DNA of 64,000 nucleotides. Origin: Paenibacillus hamazuiensis. Its GTDB lineage: Bacteria > Bacillota > Bacilli > Paenibacillales > NBRC-103111. The translations under genes were made by a program, and so were the position numbers. The DNA is taken from NCBI RefSeq assembly GCF_023276405.1, contig NZ_JALRMO010000001.1:8037501-8101500 (forward strand), given 5' to 3'. The notes below the pieces were generated by a model. The model searched no databases and had not been told where the DNA came from. It saw nothing but the letters and a program-made list of their open reading frames with translations. Every line of letters starts with the position of its first letter. Within the stretch, counting starts at the first letter, position 1. This document shows, one piece after another, positions 33,602 through 41,835 of the stretch.

Positions 33602-34330
33602 CTATCGTTGGATAACGGCTTTAAGAAATTCTTGTGTTCTGGCATTTTGCGGGTTGGTAAAAATCGTCTCGGGTGATCCTTCCTCTATAATTCGGCCTTC
33701 GGCCATGACGACTACCCGATCGGCTACATCCCGCGCAAAATTCATCTCATGTGTGACGACAATCATCGTCATTCCTTCTTTGGCCAATTGTTTCATAACG
33801 GATAATACTTCCCCGACCAGTTCGGGATCCAATGCGGAAGTGGGTTCATCGAATAACATGATTTTGGGCTGCATCGCCAAGGCGCGTGCTATGGCAATCC
33901 GCTGTTGCTGTCCGCCCGATAATTGCTCCGGATAGCGCTCTTTTTTGTCGAGAAGCCCGACCTTCCCAAGGAGAGTCTCGACAATTTCACTTTCATGCCG
34001 CTTATTCAACTTACGCACGTGACGGGGACCCAAGGCAACATTTTCATATACAGTCAAGTGGGGAAATAGATTGAACGATTGGAAAACCATGCCCACTTCG
34101 GTTCCAATCTTACGGATAACTGCTTTTTTCGACAGCACCGGCTGCCCGTCAATATAAATCTCGCCGGAATCAATTGTTTCCAAATGATTGATGCAGCGAA
34201 GCATAGTGCTTTTACCGGAGCCGCTGGGACCTATAACGACCACAACTTCCCCTTTTTCAACTTGAAGCGATACGTCGTGGAGAATTTTAAGCTGTCCGAA
34301 CGATTTGTTGAGATGCCTAAGCGTAATCAT
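33602..34330 (-). CDS. Polar amino-acid ABC transporter ATPase (GlnQ-like)
   Basis: A 242-residue ATPase: Walker [11 protein letters not shown] loop [12 protein letters not shown], signature [15 protein letters not shown], Walker [17 protein letters not shown], switch VTHEMNFA. The [14 protein letters not shown] and AGRIIEEG-like ends are typical of GlnQ/HisP. The ATG at 34330 overlaps the permease stop (ATGA), giving translational coupling; a longer in-frame start lies inside the permease gene and is unlikely. Confidence 0.93.
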   Translation of the reverse strand: MITLRHLNKSFGQLKILHDVSLQVEKGEVVVVIGPSGSGKSTMLRCINHLETIDSGEIYIDGQPVLSKKAVIRKIGTEVGMVFQSFNLFPHLTVYENVALGPRHVRKLNKRHESEIVETLLGKVGLLDKKERYPEQLSGGQQQRIAIARALAMQPKIMLFDEPTSALDPELVGEVLSVMKQLAKEGMTMIVVTHEMNFARDVADRVVVMAEGRIIEEGSPETIFTNPQNARTQEFLKAVIQR

Positions 34331-34974
34331 TTGATGTAAATTCTCCTTTCCATCCAGGTTACAAACAAAGAAAGCGGATAACATATGATAAAGTACACGA
34401 GGGATATGGAAAGCAAAATTTCAAAAGGTTTGCCGGCAATGTTCATAATCGCTTTTCCTTGGTTCAATAACTCCGCATAACCGACTACGGAGGCAATGGA
34501 GGTGTCCTTGATGAGAGTGATATAAAATCCGATCAACGGCGGCAATGCTATTTTTAAAGTTTGAGGAAGAATGATTTTAAACATCAAAAGAGTATAAGAA
34601 AAGCCGAGGGCCTTTGCGGCCTCGAATTGCCCTTTGGGGACGGACTCAATACCTGCCCTGAAAATTTCGGCGATGTAGGCACCGGAGTATAAGGTGAAAA
34701 CCAGGGCGGTTGCCTCGAATACATCGATATTGATTCCAATATAAGATAATCCAAAATAAAACATAAATAATTGAATAAGAAGCGGTGACCCGCGAAAGAG
34801 CTGGACATATGCGGCAAGGGGTGCCTTCAGCCACTTTAGCCGGCCGGTTGCAGCCATGCTGATAACGATTCCCGTCAGTGTGCCTAACAGGATGGCGGTA
34901 ACGGAAAGCTTGCATGTCACCATAAATCCGCTCCACAAAAGATGCCGGTATTCGTAGATTACACTCCAGTCCAT
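34327..34974 (-). CDS. Polar amino-acid ABC permease
   Basis: A 215-residue permease of the His/Glu/Gln/Arg type with about five helices and the EAA loop [49 protein letters not shown] and [19 protein letters not shown] are family hallmarks. I prefer the ATG at 34974, 7 nt after AAGG; a GTG at 34983 overlaps the preceding stop. It pairs with the permease encoded just upstream. Confidence 0.92.
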   Translation of the reverse strand: MDWSVIYEYRHLLWSGFMVTCKLSVTAILLGTLTGIVISMAATGRLKWLKAPLAAYVQLFRGSPLLIQLFMFYFGLSYIGINIDVFEATALVFTLYSGAYIAEIFRAGIESVPKGQFEAAKALGFSYTLLMFKIILPQTLKIALPPLIGFYITLIKDTSIASVVGYAELLNQGKAIMNIAGKPFEILLSISLVYFIICYPLSLFVTWMERRIYIK

Positions 34975-34979
34975 TGTTG

Positions 34980-35651
34980 TCACCTTGTTTCGTGTTTATT
35001 AAGCAACCATCGGCGGTTTGTCCAATTGAACAGCGTGGAAATGATAAAATATAACACATAATAAATACCGGTAACAAAAACGAAAATTTCCAACGTCCGG
35101 AATGTTTGTCCGTTCAAAATCAACGCACGGTCGGTAAGTTCTTTCACATCGAGAATCGCGAGCAGGCTCGTATTGAAAATCACCATAATAAATTGATTTC
35201 CTGCGATTGGGAACGTTCTTTTAAAAGCTTGCGGGAAAATGACGTATCTAAACATTTGCATATAGGTAAGGCCTATAGACCTGCTTGCTTCCCATTGTCC
35301 TTTATGAATGGATTGAATCCCGGCCCGGATGATTTCAGCCATATATGCCGAGTTGTTTACGGTCAATGCAATAATCCCGGCTTCAATCGGCGAGAAGTGT
35401 ATGCCAAATTGGGGGAGGCCAAAATAAATAAGAAAGATCTGGACAAGCGCGGGCGTATTTCGGATTAACTCCACATACGTTGTTGAAATCAAGTATAATG
35501 GGTATACTTGTTTATTCATGCGGCAAACCGCCAAAATAACACCCAACAAAAACGATAAAAAGAAAACGAGAATGGTGAGCCATAAAGTCATTACGGCTCC
35601 GCCCAACAAATAATTCCAGTTGCGGATTGGGGTAGACCAGTCGAGCAGCAT
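34980..35651 (-). CDS. Polar amino-acid ABC permease
   Basis: A 223-residue permease homologous to its neighbour: LIRNTPALVQIFLIYFGLPQ, SAYMAEIIRAGIQSIHKGQWEASRSIGLTYMQMFRYVIFPQAFKR. The ATG at 35651 lies 6 nt after GGAGG; the longer frame starting at 35690 would include the intercistronic hairpin. It forms a heteromeric channel with the next gene product. Confidence 0.92.
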   Translation of the reverse strand: MLLDWSTPIRNWNYLLGGAVMTLWLTILVFFLSFLLGVILAVCRMNKQVYPLYLISTTYVELIRNTPALVQIFLIYFGLPQFGIHFSPIEAGIIALTVNNSAYMAEIIRAGIQSIHKGQWEASRSIGLTYMQMFRYVIFPQAFKRTFPIAGNQFIMVIFNTSLLAILDVKELTDRALILNGQTFRTLEIFVFVTGIYYVLYFIISTLFNWTNRRWLLNKHETR

Positions 35652-35676
35652 TCGGGTTCCTCCTTGCTCACAATAG

Positions 35677-35702
35677 GAGGCCTGCCTCATTCAACAGGCC
35701 TC
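35677..35702 (-). other. Intercistronic hairpin between binding-protein and permease genes
   Basis: Perfect GAGGCCTG / CAGGCCTC stem with a 10-nt loop and no T tract. In ABC operons such hairpins often protect the upstream binding-protein mRNA, giving it higher expression than the permeases (inference). Confidence 0.6.
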
Positions 35703-35719
35703 GACTTCTTTTTATCATT

Positions 35720-36544
35720 TTAATACTGCGGGTTAAGCGGATAAGGAGGATTTATGCCGAACCATTTGGTATAAATGCTTTTGTTCGTTCCTTGATTATT
35801 GATTTGAAAGACAAAGAAATTCAAGTAATTTAGCCATTCCTGATCGCCTTTACGAACCGCGATACCTTGATATAAAGTAGGCACAAGCGGATCTCCTACC
35901 ACTTTAAGCTCGGAATAAAGCTTGGCTTGGTAAGCCAGGAAGCTTTCGTCTTCTACAAACGCATCGGCTTGGCCGTTTTTGACTGCGAGGACACATTCCG
36001 CTGAATTGGAGAAATACGCAAGCTGGGCTTGGGGAGCAAGCTCAGTAACGGCCTGATTGGTGGAACCTTTCACAACCGCTACCTTCTTATCGTTAAGATC
36101 CGTAACTTTTGCAATCGTACTATCTTTCCTGACCAACATTTTCTCGCTCGCAGCCGAATAGGGGGCGGAAACATTTACTTTTTGCAAACGCTCGTATGTG
36201 CGCGAAAAGCTGCCTATAACCGCATCCACTTTCCCCGTTTCAATGGCCGGGATTCGCGCGGAAGAATCCAAATCCATAATCTCAAGTTCGGCATTGAGCG
36301 ACTTCGCCAGTTCTTTAGCGATATCAACGTCATAGCCTTGCGGATTGCCTTTTTCGTCTTTAAAACCGAATGGAGGGTAGGAAAGAATCACCCCCACCTT
36401 TAACTTTTTGGATTGAACGACCTTTGCCAGAATGGAGTTTTCCACCCCGTTGCCCGGCGCAGCCGTAGATCCGAAACATCCTGTCAACGAGAGAACAAGC
36501 GCTAACGATGCGATCAGCAAGAAATAAATATGAAGTTTTCTCAT
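35720..36544 (-). CDS. Polar amino-acid binding lipoprotein
   Basis: A 274-residue lipoprotein (lipobox SLTGC) with the bacterial extracellular solute-binding family 3 fold: LKVGVILSYPPFGFKDEKGNPQGYDVDIAKELAK, VDAVIGSFSRTYERLQKVNVSAPY, VAVVKGSTNQAV, DAFVEDESFLAYQ. The usual ligand-binding Arg after the SxPY segment is not obvious (EKMLVRKDST), so the ligand may not be a standard alpha-amino acid. It lies 28 bp after the enolase-superfamily gene. Confidence 0.92.
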   Translation of the reverse strand: MRKLHIYFLLIASLALVLSLTGCFGSTAAPGNGVENSILAKVVQSKKLKVGVILSYPPFGFKDEKGNPQGYDVDIAKELAKSLNAELEIMDLDSSARIPAIETGKVDAVIGSFSRTYERLQKVNVSAPYSAASEKMLVRKDSTIAKVTDLNDKKVAVVKGSTNQAVTELAPQAQLAYFSNSAECVLAVKNGQADAFVEDESFLAYQAKLYSELKVVGDPLVPTLYQGIAVRKGDQEWLNYLNFFVFQINNQGTNKSIYTKWFGINPPYPLNPQY

Positions 36545-36572
36545 ACACAGCCCCCCCCGCTTTCACCTGTTT

Positions 36573-37739
36573 TTATAACAGGTTTCCGATTCTTGGAACA
36601 AATTCATCATCTTGCTGCTGAGAATCAAAAAAGACCATTTCACGCACTTCTTCTTTTGATAAGGCGCCCAGACGTTCTTCGCTAATATCGATGCCCAGAC
36701 CGGGCTTGGCAGGGACAACGATTTTGCCGTTCGCGAAACTCAAATTTGTTGTTAACACATCGCTATGATAGTAATCGTAGTGGGTGTCATTGGCGAATGG
36801 GAAGTTTCGCGATGCAGCAATCAAATGGACGTTAGCCATGGTAGCGATGCCCGTCTCGGCCCAAGTGCCTGTCACACACCAAATTCCGTTCTCATTAGCA
36901 AGATCGACAATTTGCTTCGCTTTCAACAAACCGCCTGCCTCGGAAGGATAAACGGTAAACGCAGCGACAGCGCGTTTGTCGATCAATCTCAAAGCACTTT
37001 CAAAATCCGTGCAAGATTCATCGGCGGTAATCGGTACTGACACGGACTTGCTGACTTGCGCCAAACCGTCGATGTCATAATACGGGGTCGGCTGCTCCAC
37101 CAGCTGCAAATCGTATTTTTCCATCTTGTTAATGGCTTTGATCGCTGTCGAGACGCTCCAGTTTTGGTTTACATCGATCCGTAGTTTGACATTAGGCCCG
37201 ACTGCGGCGCGGATTTCTCTTAGACGTGCCGTATCGAACTCAATATCGCGACCGACTTTAATCTTAATTTCTTTATATCCTTGTTTTACGATCTCTTCAG
37301 CGTCTTTGGCGTTCGCAAGCGGCTCGTCGATAAACAAATACCCTGCAAAATCAACGTGACTGCGGTACATTCCCCCGAGCAGGTTATACAACGGCGTATT
37401 CAATGCTTTGGCCTTGAGATCCAATAACGCGATATCGATTCCAGCCAAAGCGTAAAGGCCTAGTTGTTTCCAATTCAGCACATATTCCTCTAAGCGATGA
37501 AGTATCCATTCGGTTCGCATGGGGTCGCAGCCGATAAGAAAAGGTTTAAATTCTTTCTCCACAATCGTTTGAATGGTTGGTATCGTAGGTCCGACACATT
37601 CCCCGAGTCCGACGATTCCCTCATCCGTGATGATTTTTACGACAATGGCCGGAGCGCTTCGTCTCGTGCCTCCCGACCATTTTGCCGGTTTCCGAAAAGG
37701 GATCTGTACTTGAGTTGTTGTCACATCAATAATTTGCAT
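36573..37739 (-). CDS. Enolase-superfamily enzyme (mandelate racemase / muconate lactonizing type)
   Basis: A 388-residue enzyme with the N-terminal capping domain and a (beta/alpha)7-beta barrel. The KxK motif on strand 2 (EIKIKVG) and the three metal ligands are visible: Asp in RIDVNQNW, Glu in LVEQPTP and Asp in ITADESC. The Lys expected on strand 6 in dipeptide epimerases and MLE-type members is absent (AAFTVYPSEAGGL); the strand 7 region reads VTGTWAETGI. The reaction is therefore open: a racemase, epimerase or lyase. It is the first gene of the minus-strand operon with an amino-acid transporter and has its own promoter and operator. Confidence 0.87.
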   Translation of the reverse strand: MQIIDVTTTQVQIPFRKPAKWSGGTRRSAPAIVVKIITDEGIVGLGECVGPTIPTIQTIVEKEFKPFLIGCDPMRTEWILHRLEEYVLNWKQLGLYALAGIDIALLDLKAKALNTPLYNLLGGMYRSHVDFAGYLFIDEPLANAKDAEEIVKQGYKEIKIKVGRDIEFDTARLREIRAAVGPNVKLRIDVNQNWSVSTAIKAINKMEKYDLQLVEQPTPYYDIDGLAQVSKSVSVPITADESCTDFESALRLIDKRAVAAFTVYPSEAGGLLKAKQIVDLANENGIWCVTGTWAETGIATMANVHLIAASRNFPFANDTHYDYYHSDVLTTNLSFANGKIVVPAKPGLGIDISEERLGALSKEEVREMVFFDSQQQDDEFVPRIGNLL

Positions 37740-37781
37740 AGCTGTTACCTCCCGTATGAATTAATGTTTGTTAATGACCCC

Positions 37782-37811
37782 ATAGTAGCATCACCCTTTT
37801 TGTATTGTCAA
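37782..37811 (-). promoter_or_regulatory. Promoter of the enolase-superfamily/amino-acid ABC operon
   Basis: On the minus strand TTGACA (37811-37806), 18-bp spacer, TACTAT (37787-37782). Its -35 abuts the GntR operator. Confidence 0.7.
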
Positions 37812-37813
37812 CA

Positions 37814-37842
37814 ATAACATTAACAAAAACGTTAGTTGTTAT
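37814..37842. promoter_or_regulatory. Likely GntR (FCD) operator in the divergent gap
   Basis: Imperfect inverted repeat ATAACATTAAC - 6 nt - GTTAGTTGTTAT, between the divergent promoters. The string CAATAACATTAAC recurs at the promoter of the creatininase gene (38633-38645), and GTTAATG at 37770. Confidence 0.65.
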
Positions 37843-37863
37843 TTGTATAAAAGGATGTATAAT
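37836..37863 (+). promoter_or_regulatory. Promoter of the GntR gene
   Basis: TTGTTA (37836-37841), 16-bp spacer, TATAAT (37858-37863). The -35 overlaps the operator, so autorepression is likely. Confidence 0.65.
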
Positions 37864-37899
37864 AAAAAGGAATGTGATAGCTAGCGAGGAGGATATATC

Positions 37900-38541
37900 A
37901 TGAACGAATACGGCTTTACGGTAAAAAAAACCGATACATTAAGAAATCAAGTCTATAAGGATATAAAAAGTGCAATTATCAGAGGGAAAATCGATCCGGG
38001 AACAAGATTGAGGGAAAATGACATTTCCAAAGAGATGGGCGTTAGCAGGGGGCCGATTCGGGAAGCCATTTTGCTTCTGGAGAGAGAAGGGCTGCTCGTT
38101 ACGCAAACTCATAAAGAAACTATGGTAGCTAAGGTTGAGAAAGACGAAGTTACCATGTTATTGAATCCGCTTAGAGTGCTGCTGGAGTCTTTTTCGATAC
38201 AAAAAATCATACCTAATCTTAACGAGACTCATTTCGTACAATTGGAAAAAATACTCGATGAGCTCAATCAAGCCTGTAAACAAAAGGAAATAGAAGTAAT
38301 TGTTGAAAAAGATCTGGAGTTCCATGAATATCTTATAGCGCTGACAGGGGAACCTTATCTGATCACGCTTTGGAAAAGCGTATCGTCCAGAATTGTTTTT
38401 CATTTCATGACAAACACCCGGGAAAAACACCAAATGGATAACTTCTCCCAATTGATGAACGAACATAAAGAGCTGTTTGAAGCAATTAAGACTAAGAACT
38501 GGGAATATATTGAACCCGTGTTAAAAGAGCATATCTATTAG
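37900..38541 (+). CDS. GntR-family regulator, FCD (FadR) type
   Basis: A 213-residue regulator: winged helix at ~10-75 (LRNQVYKDIKSAIIRGKIDPGTRLRENDISKEMGVSRGPIREAILLLEREGLL) and an all-helical FCD effector domain with the metal-site pattern (EKDLEFHEYLIAL, NEHKELFEAI, LKEHI). Such regulators bind carboxylic acids. It lies between the two operons it probably controls, and the likely operator occurs at its own, the enolase-superfamily and the creatininase promoters. GAGGAGG precedes the ATG. The C-terminus ends shortly after the last metal His, slightly short for the family. Confidence 0.92.
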   Translation: MNEYGFTVKKTDTLRNQVYKDIKSAIIRGKIDPGTRLRENDISKEMGVSRGPIREAILLLEREGLLVTQTHKETMVAKVEKDEVTMLLNPLRVLLESFSIQKIIPNLNETHFVQLEKILDELNQACKQKEIEVIVEKDLEFHEYLIALTGEPYLITLWKSVSSRIVFHFMTNTREKHQMDNFSQLMNEHKELFEAIKTKNWEYIEPVLKEHIY

Positions 38542-38572
38542 CCAAACCATAGTTAAAAATGGCGCGGCCCCC

Positions 38573-38614
38573 AAAGATCGCTTTTCATTTGGATTGAGAA
38601 AGCGATCTTTTTTT
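38573..38614 (+). terminator. Terminator of the GntR gene
   Basis: Perfect 12-bp stem AAAGATCGCTTT / AAAGCGATCTTT (38573-38584 with 38599-38610), then TTTT. Confidence 0.88.
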
Positions 38615-38628
38615 CATCATGATAATTG

Positions 38629-38657
38629 TTGACAATAACATTAACGTTTACTAAAAT
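38629..38657 (+). promoter_or_regulatory. Promoter and operator of the creatininase/sugar ABC operon
   Basis: Consensus TTGACA (38629-38634), 17-bp spacer, TAAAAT (38652-38657). The spacer is ATAACATTAACGTTTAC, the same sequence as the operator half at 37814; bound repressor would block the polymerase. Confidence 0.75.
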
Positions 38658-38698
38658 CTTAGTGTACTTATCAAATCATTTGTGGAGGTTGTTGGAAA

Positions 38699-39547
38699 AT
38701 GAGTAAATTGAAAACGTTTTATTATGAGAAGCTGACATGGGAAGAAATTCAACAAGCGATAGACGAGAACAGGGTCATTCTTCTTCCCGTCGGCTCCACC
38801 GAACAACATGGCAGACATCTGCCAATGGAAGTTGATAACTATTTGGCCAGGGAGGTTGCCATTGGAGCGGCAAAATTGGTTCCTGACGATGTCCTGGTCA
38901 TGCCTAACATTCCTTACGGCTTCAATACGCACCATATGGACTTTCCGGGGCAAATAACCATTACAGGCAGAACGTTCATCGAATATTGCTTATGTGTAAC
39001 CAAAAGTTTGGCATACCACGGATTTAAAAAAATCATTATCGTAGACGGCCACGGTTCCAATATGCCGTTCCTGGATATCGTAGCAAGACAAACCAATATT
39101 GAAACAAAAGGGAAAGCGCTATGTACCGCTCTGATTCATACAAGTTTGGCATTGGATGTGGCAGGACAAATCAGAACGACCGAAAAAGGCGGTATGGGGC
39201 ACGCATGCGAGTGGGAAACATCGATGTACTTGCACTTAAATGAAAACGAGGTGCGTATGGACAAAATTGAAGACGAATACGGCTTGCCGGATTCGGAGTT
39301 CCATTGGAACGAGTTGCAAGCGCCTTCACCGATTTTGATGATGGAATGGTGGACTACGTTCTCGAAGTCCGGCGTATCCGGAATTGCAAGTGCTTCCACT
39401 AAAGAGAAAGGCCAAATCTTATATGATACGACTGTAGAACGGCTGGCCCGGCTGATCAAGGAATTCAAGAATCGGGAAATCAGACCGCGGCACGATAATC
39501 ATCCGAATAAACCGGAACTTGAACTCGACAATTTACTTCACTTTTAG
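38699..39547 (+). CDS. Creatininase-family amidohydrolase
   Basis: A 282-residue enzyme of the creatinine amidohydrolase family. The metal-binding pattern is visible: LLPVGSTEQHGRHLPMEVDNYLA (Glu and His/Asp), IVDGHGSN, and GGMGHACEWETSMYL (second His/Glu set). Members open cyclic or N-formyl amides (creatinine, 3-formamido compounds, mycofactocin peptide). The chemical target here is unknown. It is first in an operon with a carbohydrate ABC transporter and shares the GntR operator with the enolase-superfamily operon, which suggests one substrate pathway. Confidence 0.9.
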   Translation: MSKLKTFYYEKLTWEEIQQAIDENRVILLPVGSTEQHGRHLPMEVDNYLAREVAIGAAKLVPDDVLVMPNIPYGFNTHHMDFPGQITITGRTFIEYCLCVTKSLAYHGFKKIIIVDGHGSNMPFLDIVARQTNIETKGKALCTALIHTSLALDVAGQIRTTEKGGMGHACEWETSMYLHLNENEVRMDKIEDEYGLPDSEFHWNELQAPSPILMMEWWTTFSKSGVSGIASASTKEKGQILYDTTVERLARLIKEFKNREIRPRHDNHPNKPELELDNLLHF

Positions 39548-39562
39548 TAAAGGAGCACGGCT

Positions 39563-40882
39563 ATGAAAGGAAAACAAATGAAAGCCGCCATTTGGTCGGC
39601 ATGCCTGCTTTCGGCGCTGTTCCTGTTAAATGGCTGTACGCAAAAACCGGAAACTACCCAGCATTCCCAATCAAATGAAAATAAAATAACTTTACGTATC
39701 TTATCCGTTGAGCAAACGGAGAAGCCGGAAGGGCCGGCGGAAAAAGAATTGGCCGACCAATATATGGCCGAGCACCCGAATATCAAAATCGAGTTTATCG
39801 GCGTTCCTTATAATGAACTCTATAAGAAAGTTACCGCTCTTGCAACGGGGGGAGATTTACCCGATGCTTTCTTTAATACGCCGGAATTTATGAGAATTGC
39901 AAACAGAATGAACGCAGCAGCCGATCTTACTTCCCTGCTTGGCAAAGATTATATTGCAGAATTTTACCCAAATATGATAAACGAGGCGAGCGTTGATGGG
40001 AAACTGCAGTTTCTTCCATGGTTCGCCACACCTCAAGCTCTCATCTATAGAGGCGATTGGTTTGAGAAAGAAGGACTGGGAGCGCCGGAAACCTGGGACG
40101 ATTTTCTTAAAGCCGCCTTAAAGCTTACAAAAGACACTAACGGCGACGGTACGACCGACCAGTGGGGATTCGGCATGATCGGCACGCGAAATTCTTCGGG
40201 GGCTGCGAGATTTATCCCTTTCTTGCGAACCTTTGGGGTTGATGAGATTACAAAGGATCGAAATGGGAAATGGATCACGGAACTTCATACGCCTCAAGCC
40301 AAAGAAGCTTTTCAATTTTACGCCGATCTGAACAATAAACACGGTGTTGTTCCGCCGGGAACGTTAGAGAACGGATTCCCCGAGGTTGCCAATCTGATGG
40401 CTAATAATAAAGTTGCGATGATCATTAGCGGCCCTAACGCGATCGGTACAATCACATCGCAGAATCCGAATCTGAAAGGCAAACTCTATAGCGCTCCCCT
40501 TCCGAAGAAAGAAAGACATTCCGCAACATTCGGTTTATTCGGCTATTCCATTGCTGAAAGCAGCAAGCATAAAAATGAGACTGCCGACTTTTTGAAATTT
40601 CTTGTTAAGAAGGAGAACTCATTGAAGTTTAACGCAATCAGCGGCCGTTTGCCAACCAAGATAGAGGTCGGTAAAGATCAGCAATTATCCAGCCCGGAAT
40701 TCGCGGGTTTCGTTAAGGCCATTGAATATGCTTTTCCGACTCCGGATTTTGATTCATACTCACAATTTAACGACATTGTAACGGAAGCTTATCAATTGAT
40801 GATCAGCAAAGCGGCTACAACGGATGAAGCCATAAATAAGGCGGCAGCCCGGGCCAATGAATTGATTTCCAAGCAGAAATGA
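39563..40882 (+). CDS. Carbohydrate-binding lipoprotein (ABC, family 1)
   Basis: A 439-residue lipoprotein (signal with lipobox LLNGC). The fold is that of maltose-type binding proteins: ITLRILSVEQTEKPEGPAEKELADQYMAEHPNIKIEFIGVPYNELYKKV, GDLPDAFFNTPE, ADLTSLLGKDYIAEFY, LIYRGDWFEKEGLGAPETWDDFLKAALKLT. AAAGGAGCACGGCT precedes the ATG. The sugar is not predictable. Two MalFG-like permeases follow but no ATPase, so a shared MsmK-type ATPase must serve it. Confidence 0.92.
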   Translation: MKGKQMKAAIWSACLLSALFLLNGCTQKPETTQHSQSNENKITLRILSVEQTEKPEGPAEKELADQYMAEHPNIKIEFIGVPYNELYKKVTALATGGDLPDAFFNTPEFMRIANRMNAAADLTSLLGKDYIAEFYPNMINEASVDGKLQFLPWFATPQALIYRGDWFEKEGLGAPETWDDFLKAALKLTKDTNGDGTTDQWGFGMIGTRNSSGAARFIPFLRTFGVDEITKDRNGKWITELHTPQAKEAFQFYADLNNKHGVVPPGTLENGFPEVANLMANNKVAMIISGPNAIGTITSQNPNLKGKLYSAPLPKKERHSATFGLFGYSIAESSKHKNETADFLKFLVKKENSLKFNAISGRLPTKIEVGKDQQLSSPEFAGFVKAIEYAFPTPDFDSYSQFNDIVTEAYQLMISKAATTDEAINKAAARANELISKQK

Positions 40883-40907
40883 CGATATTCAATTGAAATC
40901 GGACGTC

Positions 40908-40938
40908 TGGAGGAGACCGAATGTCCCTCCAGACGACT
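40908..40938 (+). promoter_or_regulatory. Hairpin covering an upstream ribosome site before the permease gene
   Basis: GTCTGGAGG (40908-40916) pairs with CCTCCAGAC (40926-40934) and includes the first CTGGAGGAG; a second CTGGAGGAG at 40939 lies free before the ATG at 40957. The duplicated ribosome site with only one exposed decides the start. Confidence 0.5.
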
Positions 40939-40956
40939 CTGGAGGAGTGTAATTTC

Positions 40957-41835
40957 ATGAAGGAGTTGTCCGGGAAAACTCACATCAGCGGATACCTGTT
41001 TGTTTTGCCCTCAATCGTCACTTTAATGTTATTAGTAACCTACCCTCTTTTATATGGGATGTACATCAGCTTTTTTAATACTAATCTGCTGAACCAATGG
41101 GATTTTGTCGGGTTCAGCCATTACGGCGATATATTTGGAAATCTTGAATTTTTACAGCGGATTTTTGTGACTTTGAAATTTACGGTGTTGACCGTTGGCG
41201 GCCACTTCGTTATTGGATTGGGCTTAGCCATTTTATTAAATAGAAAACTCCCGGGGCAAACGCTTTTCCGAGCCATTCTTATTTTGCCCTGGTTACTGCC
41301 GGAGGTCGTTGTCGGATTGCTGTGGAAATGGCTTTTGAATCCGATGTACGGGTTAACGAACCATTATTTGTTCAAATTCAATTTGATATCGGCGCCTGTT
41401 TCTTGGCTGAGCAATGTGGACGTCGCTTTTTGGGCTGTCGTTGTCGTTTGTATTTGGAAGGGATTTCCCATGTTAATGCTAATGGTGCTGGCCGGTTTGC
41501 AGACGATCTCCGAGGATTTATATGAGGCCGCTAAAATTGACGGATGCACCGGCGTGCAATCCTTTCGATTCATCACCCTCCCCGGTTTGCTTCCTGTTTT
41601 ACTGGTCTCCCTGATTTTAGACACGGTATGGTGGTTTAAGCATTTCACTGTGGTCTGGCTTTTGACGCAGGGGGGGCCGGCAAACGAAACGAATATCGTC
41701 AGTATCGATATTTACAAATCGGCGTTTGAATTTTTTGAGTTTGGCAAGGCTGCGGCAATGGCGGTTATCGTTTTGTTCGTCTGTACATTAATAGGTTATG
41801 TATACAGGAGGATGCTCAACCATGACAACGATTAG
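40957..41835 (+). CDS. Carbohydrate ABC permease (MalF/UgpA type)
   Basis: A 292-residue permease with six helices: GYLFVLPSIVTLMLLVTYPLLYGMYISFFN at the start and the EAA loop LYEAAKIDGCTGVQSFRFITLPGLLPVL. PWLLPEVVVGLLWKWLLNPMYG is typical of the UgpA group. The start at 40957 is preferred because of the exposed GGAGGAG; the ATG at 40921 lies in the hairpin. It overlaps the next permease by 14 bp. Confidence 0.93.
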   Translation: MKELSGKTHISGYLFVLPSIVTLMLLVTYPLLYGMYISFFNTNLLNQWDFVGFSHYGDIFGNLEFLQRIFVTLKFTVLTVGGHFVIGLGLAILLNRKLPGQTLFRAILILPWLLPEVVVGLLWKWLLNPMYGLTNHYLFKFNLISAPVSWLSNVDVAFWAVVVVCIWKGFPMLMLMVLAGLQTISEDLYEAAKIDGCTGVQSFRFITLPGLLPVLLVSLILDTVWWFKHFTVVWLLTQGGPANETNIVSIDIYKSAFEFFEFGKAAAMAVIVLFVCTLIGYVYRRMLNHDND

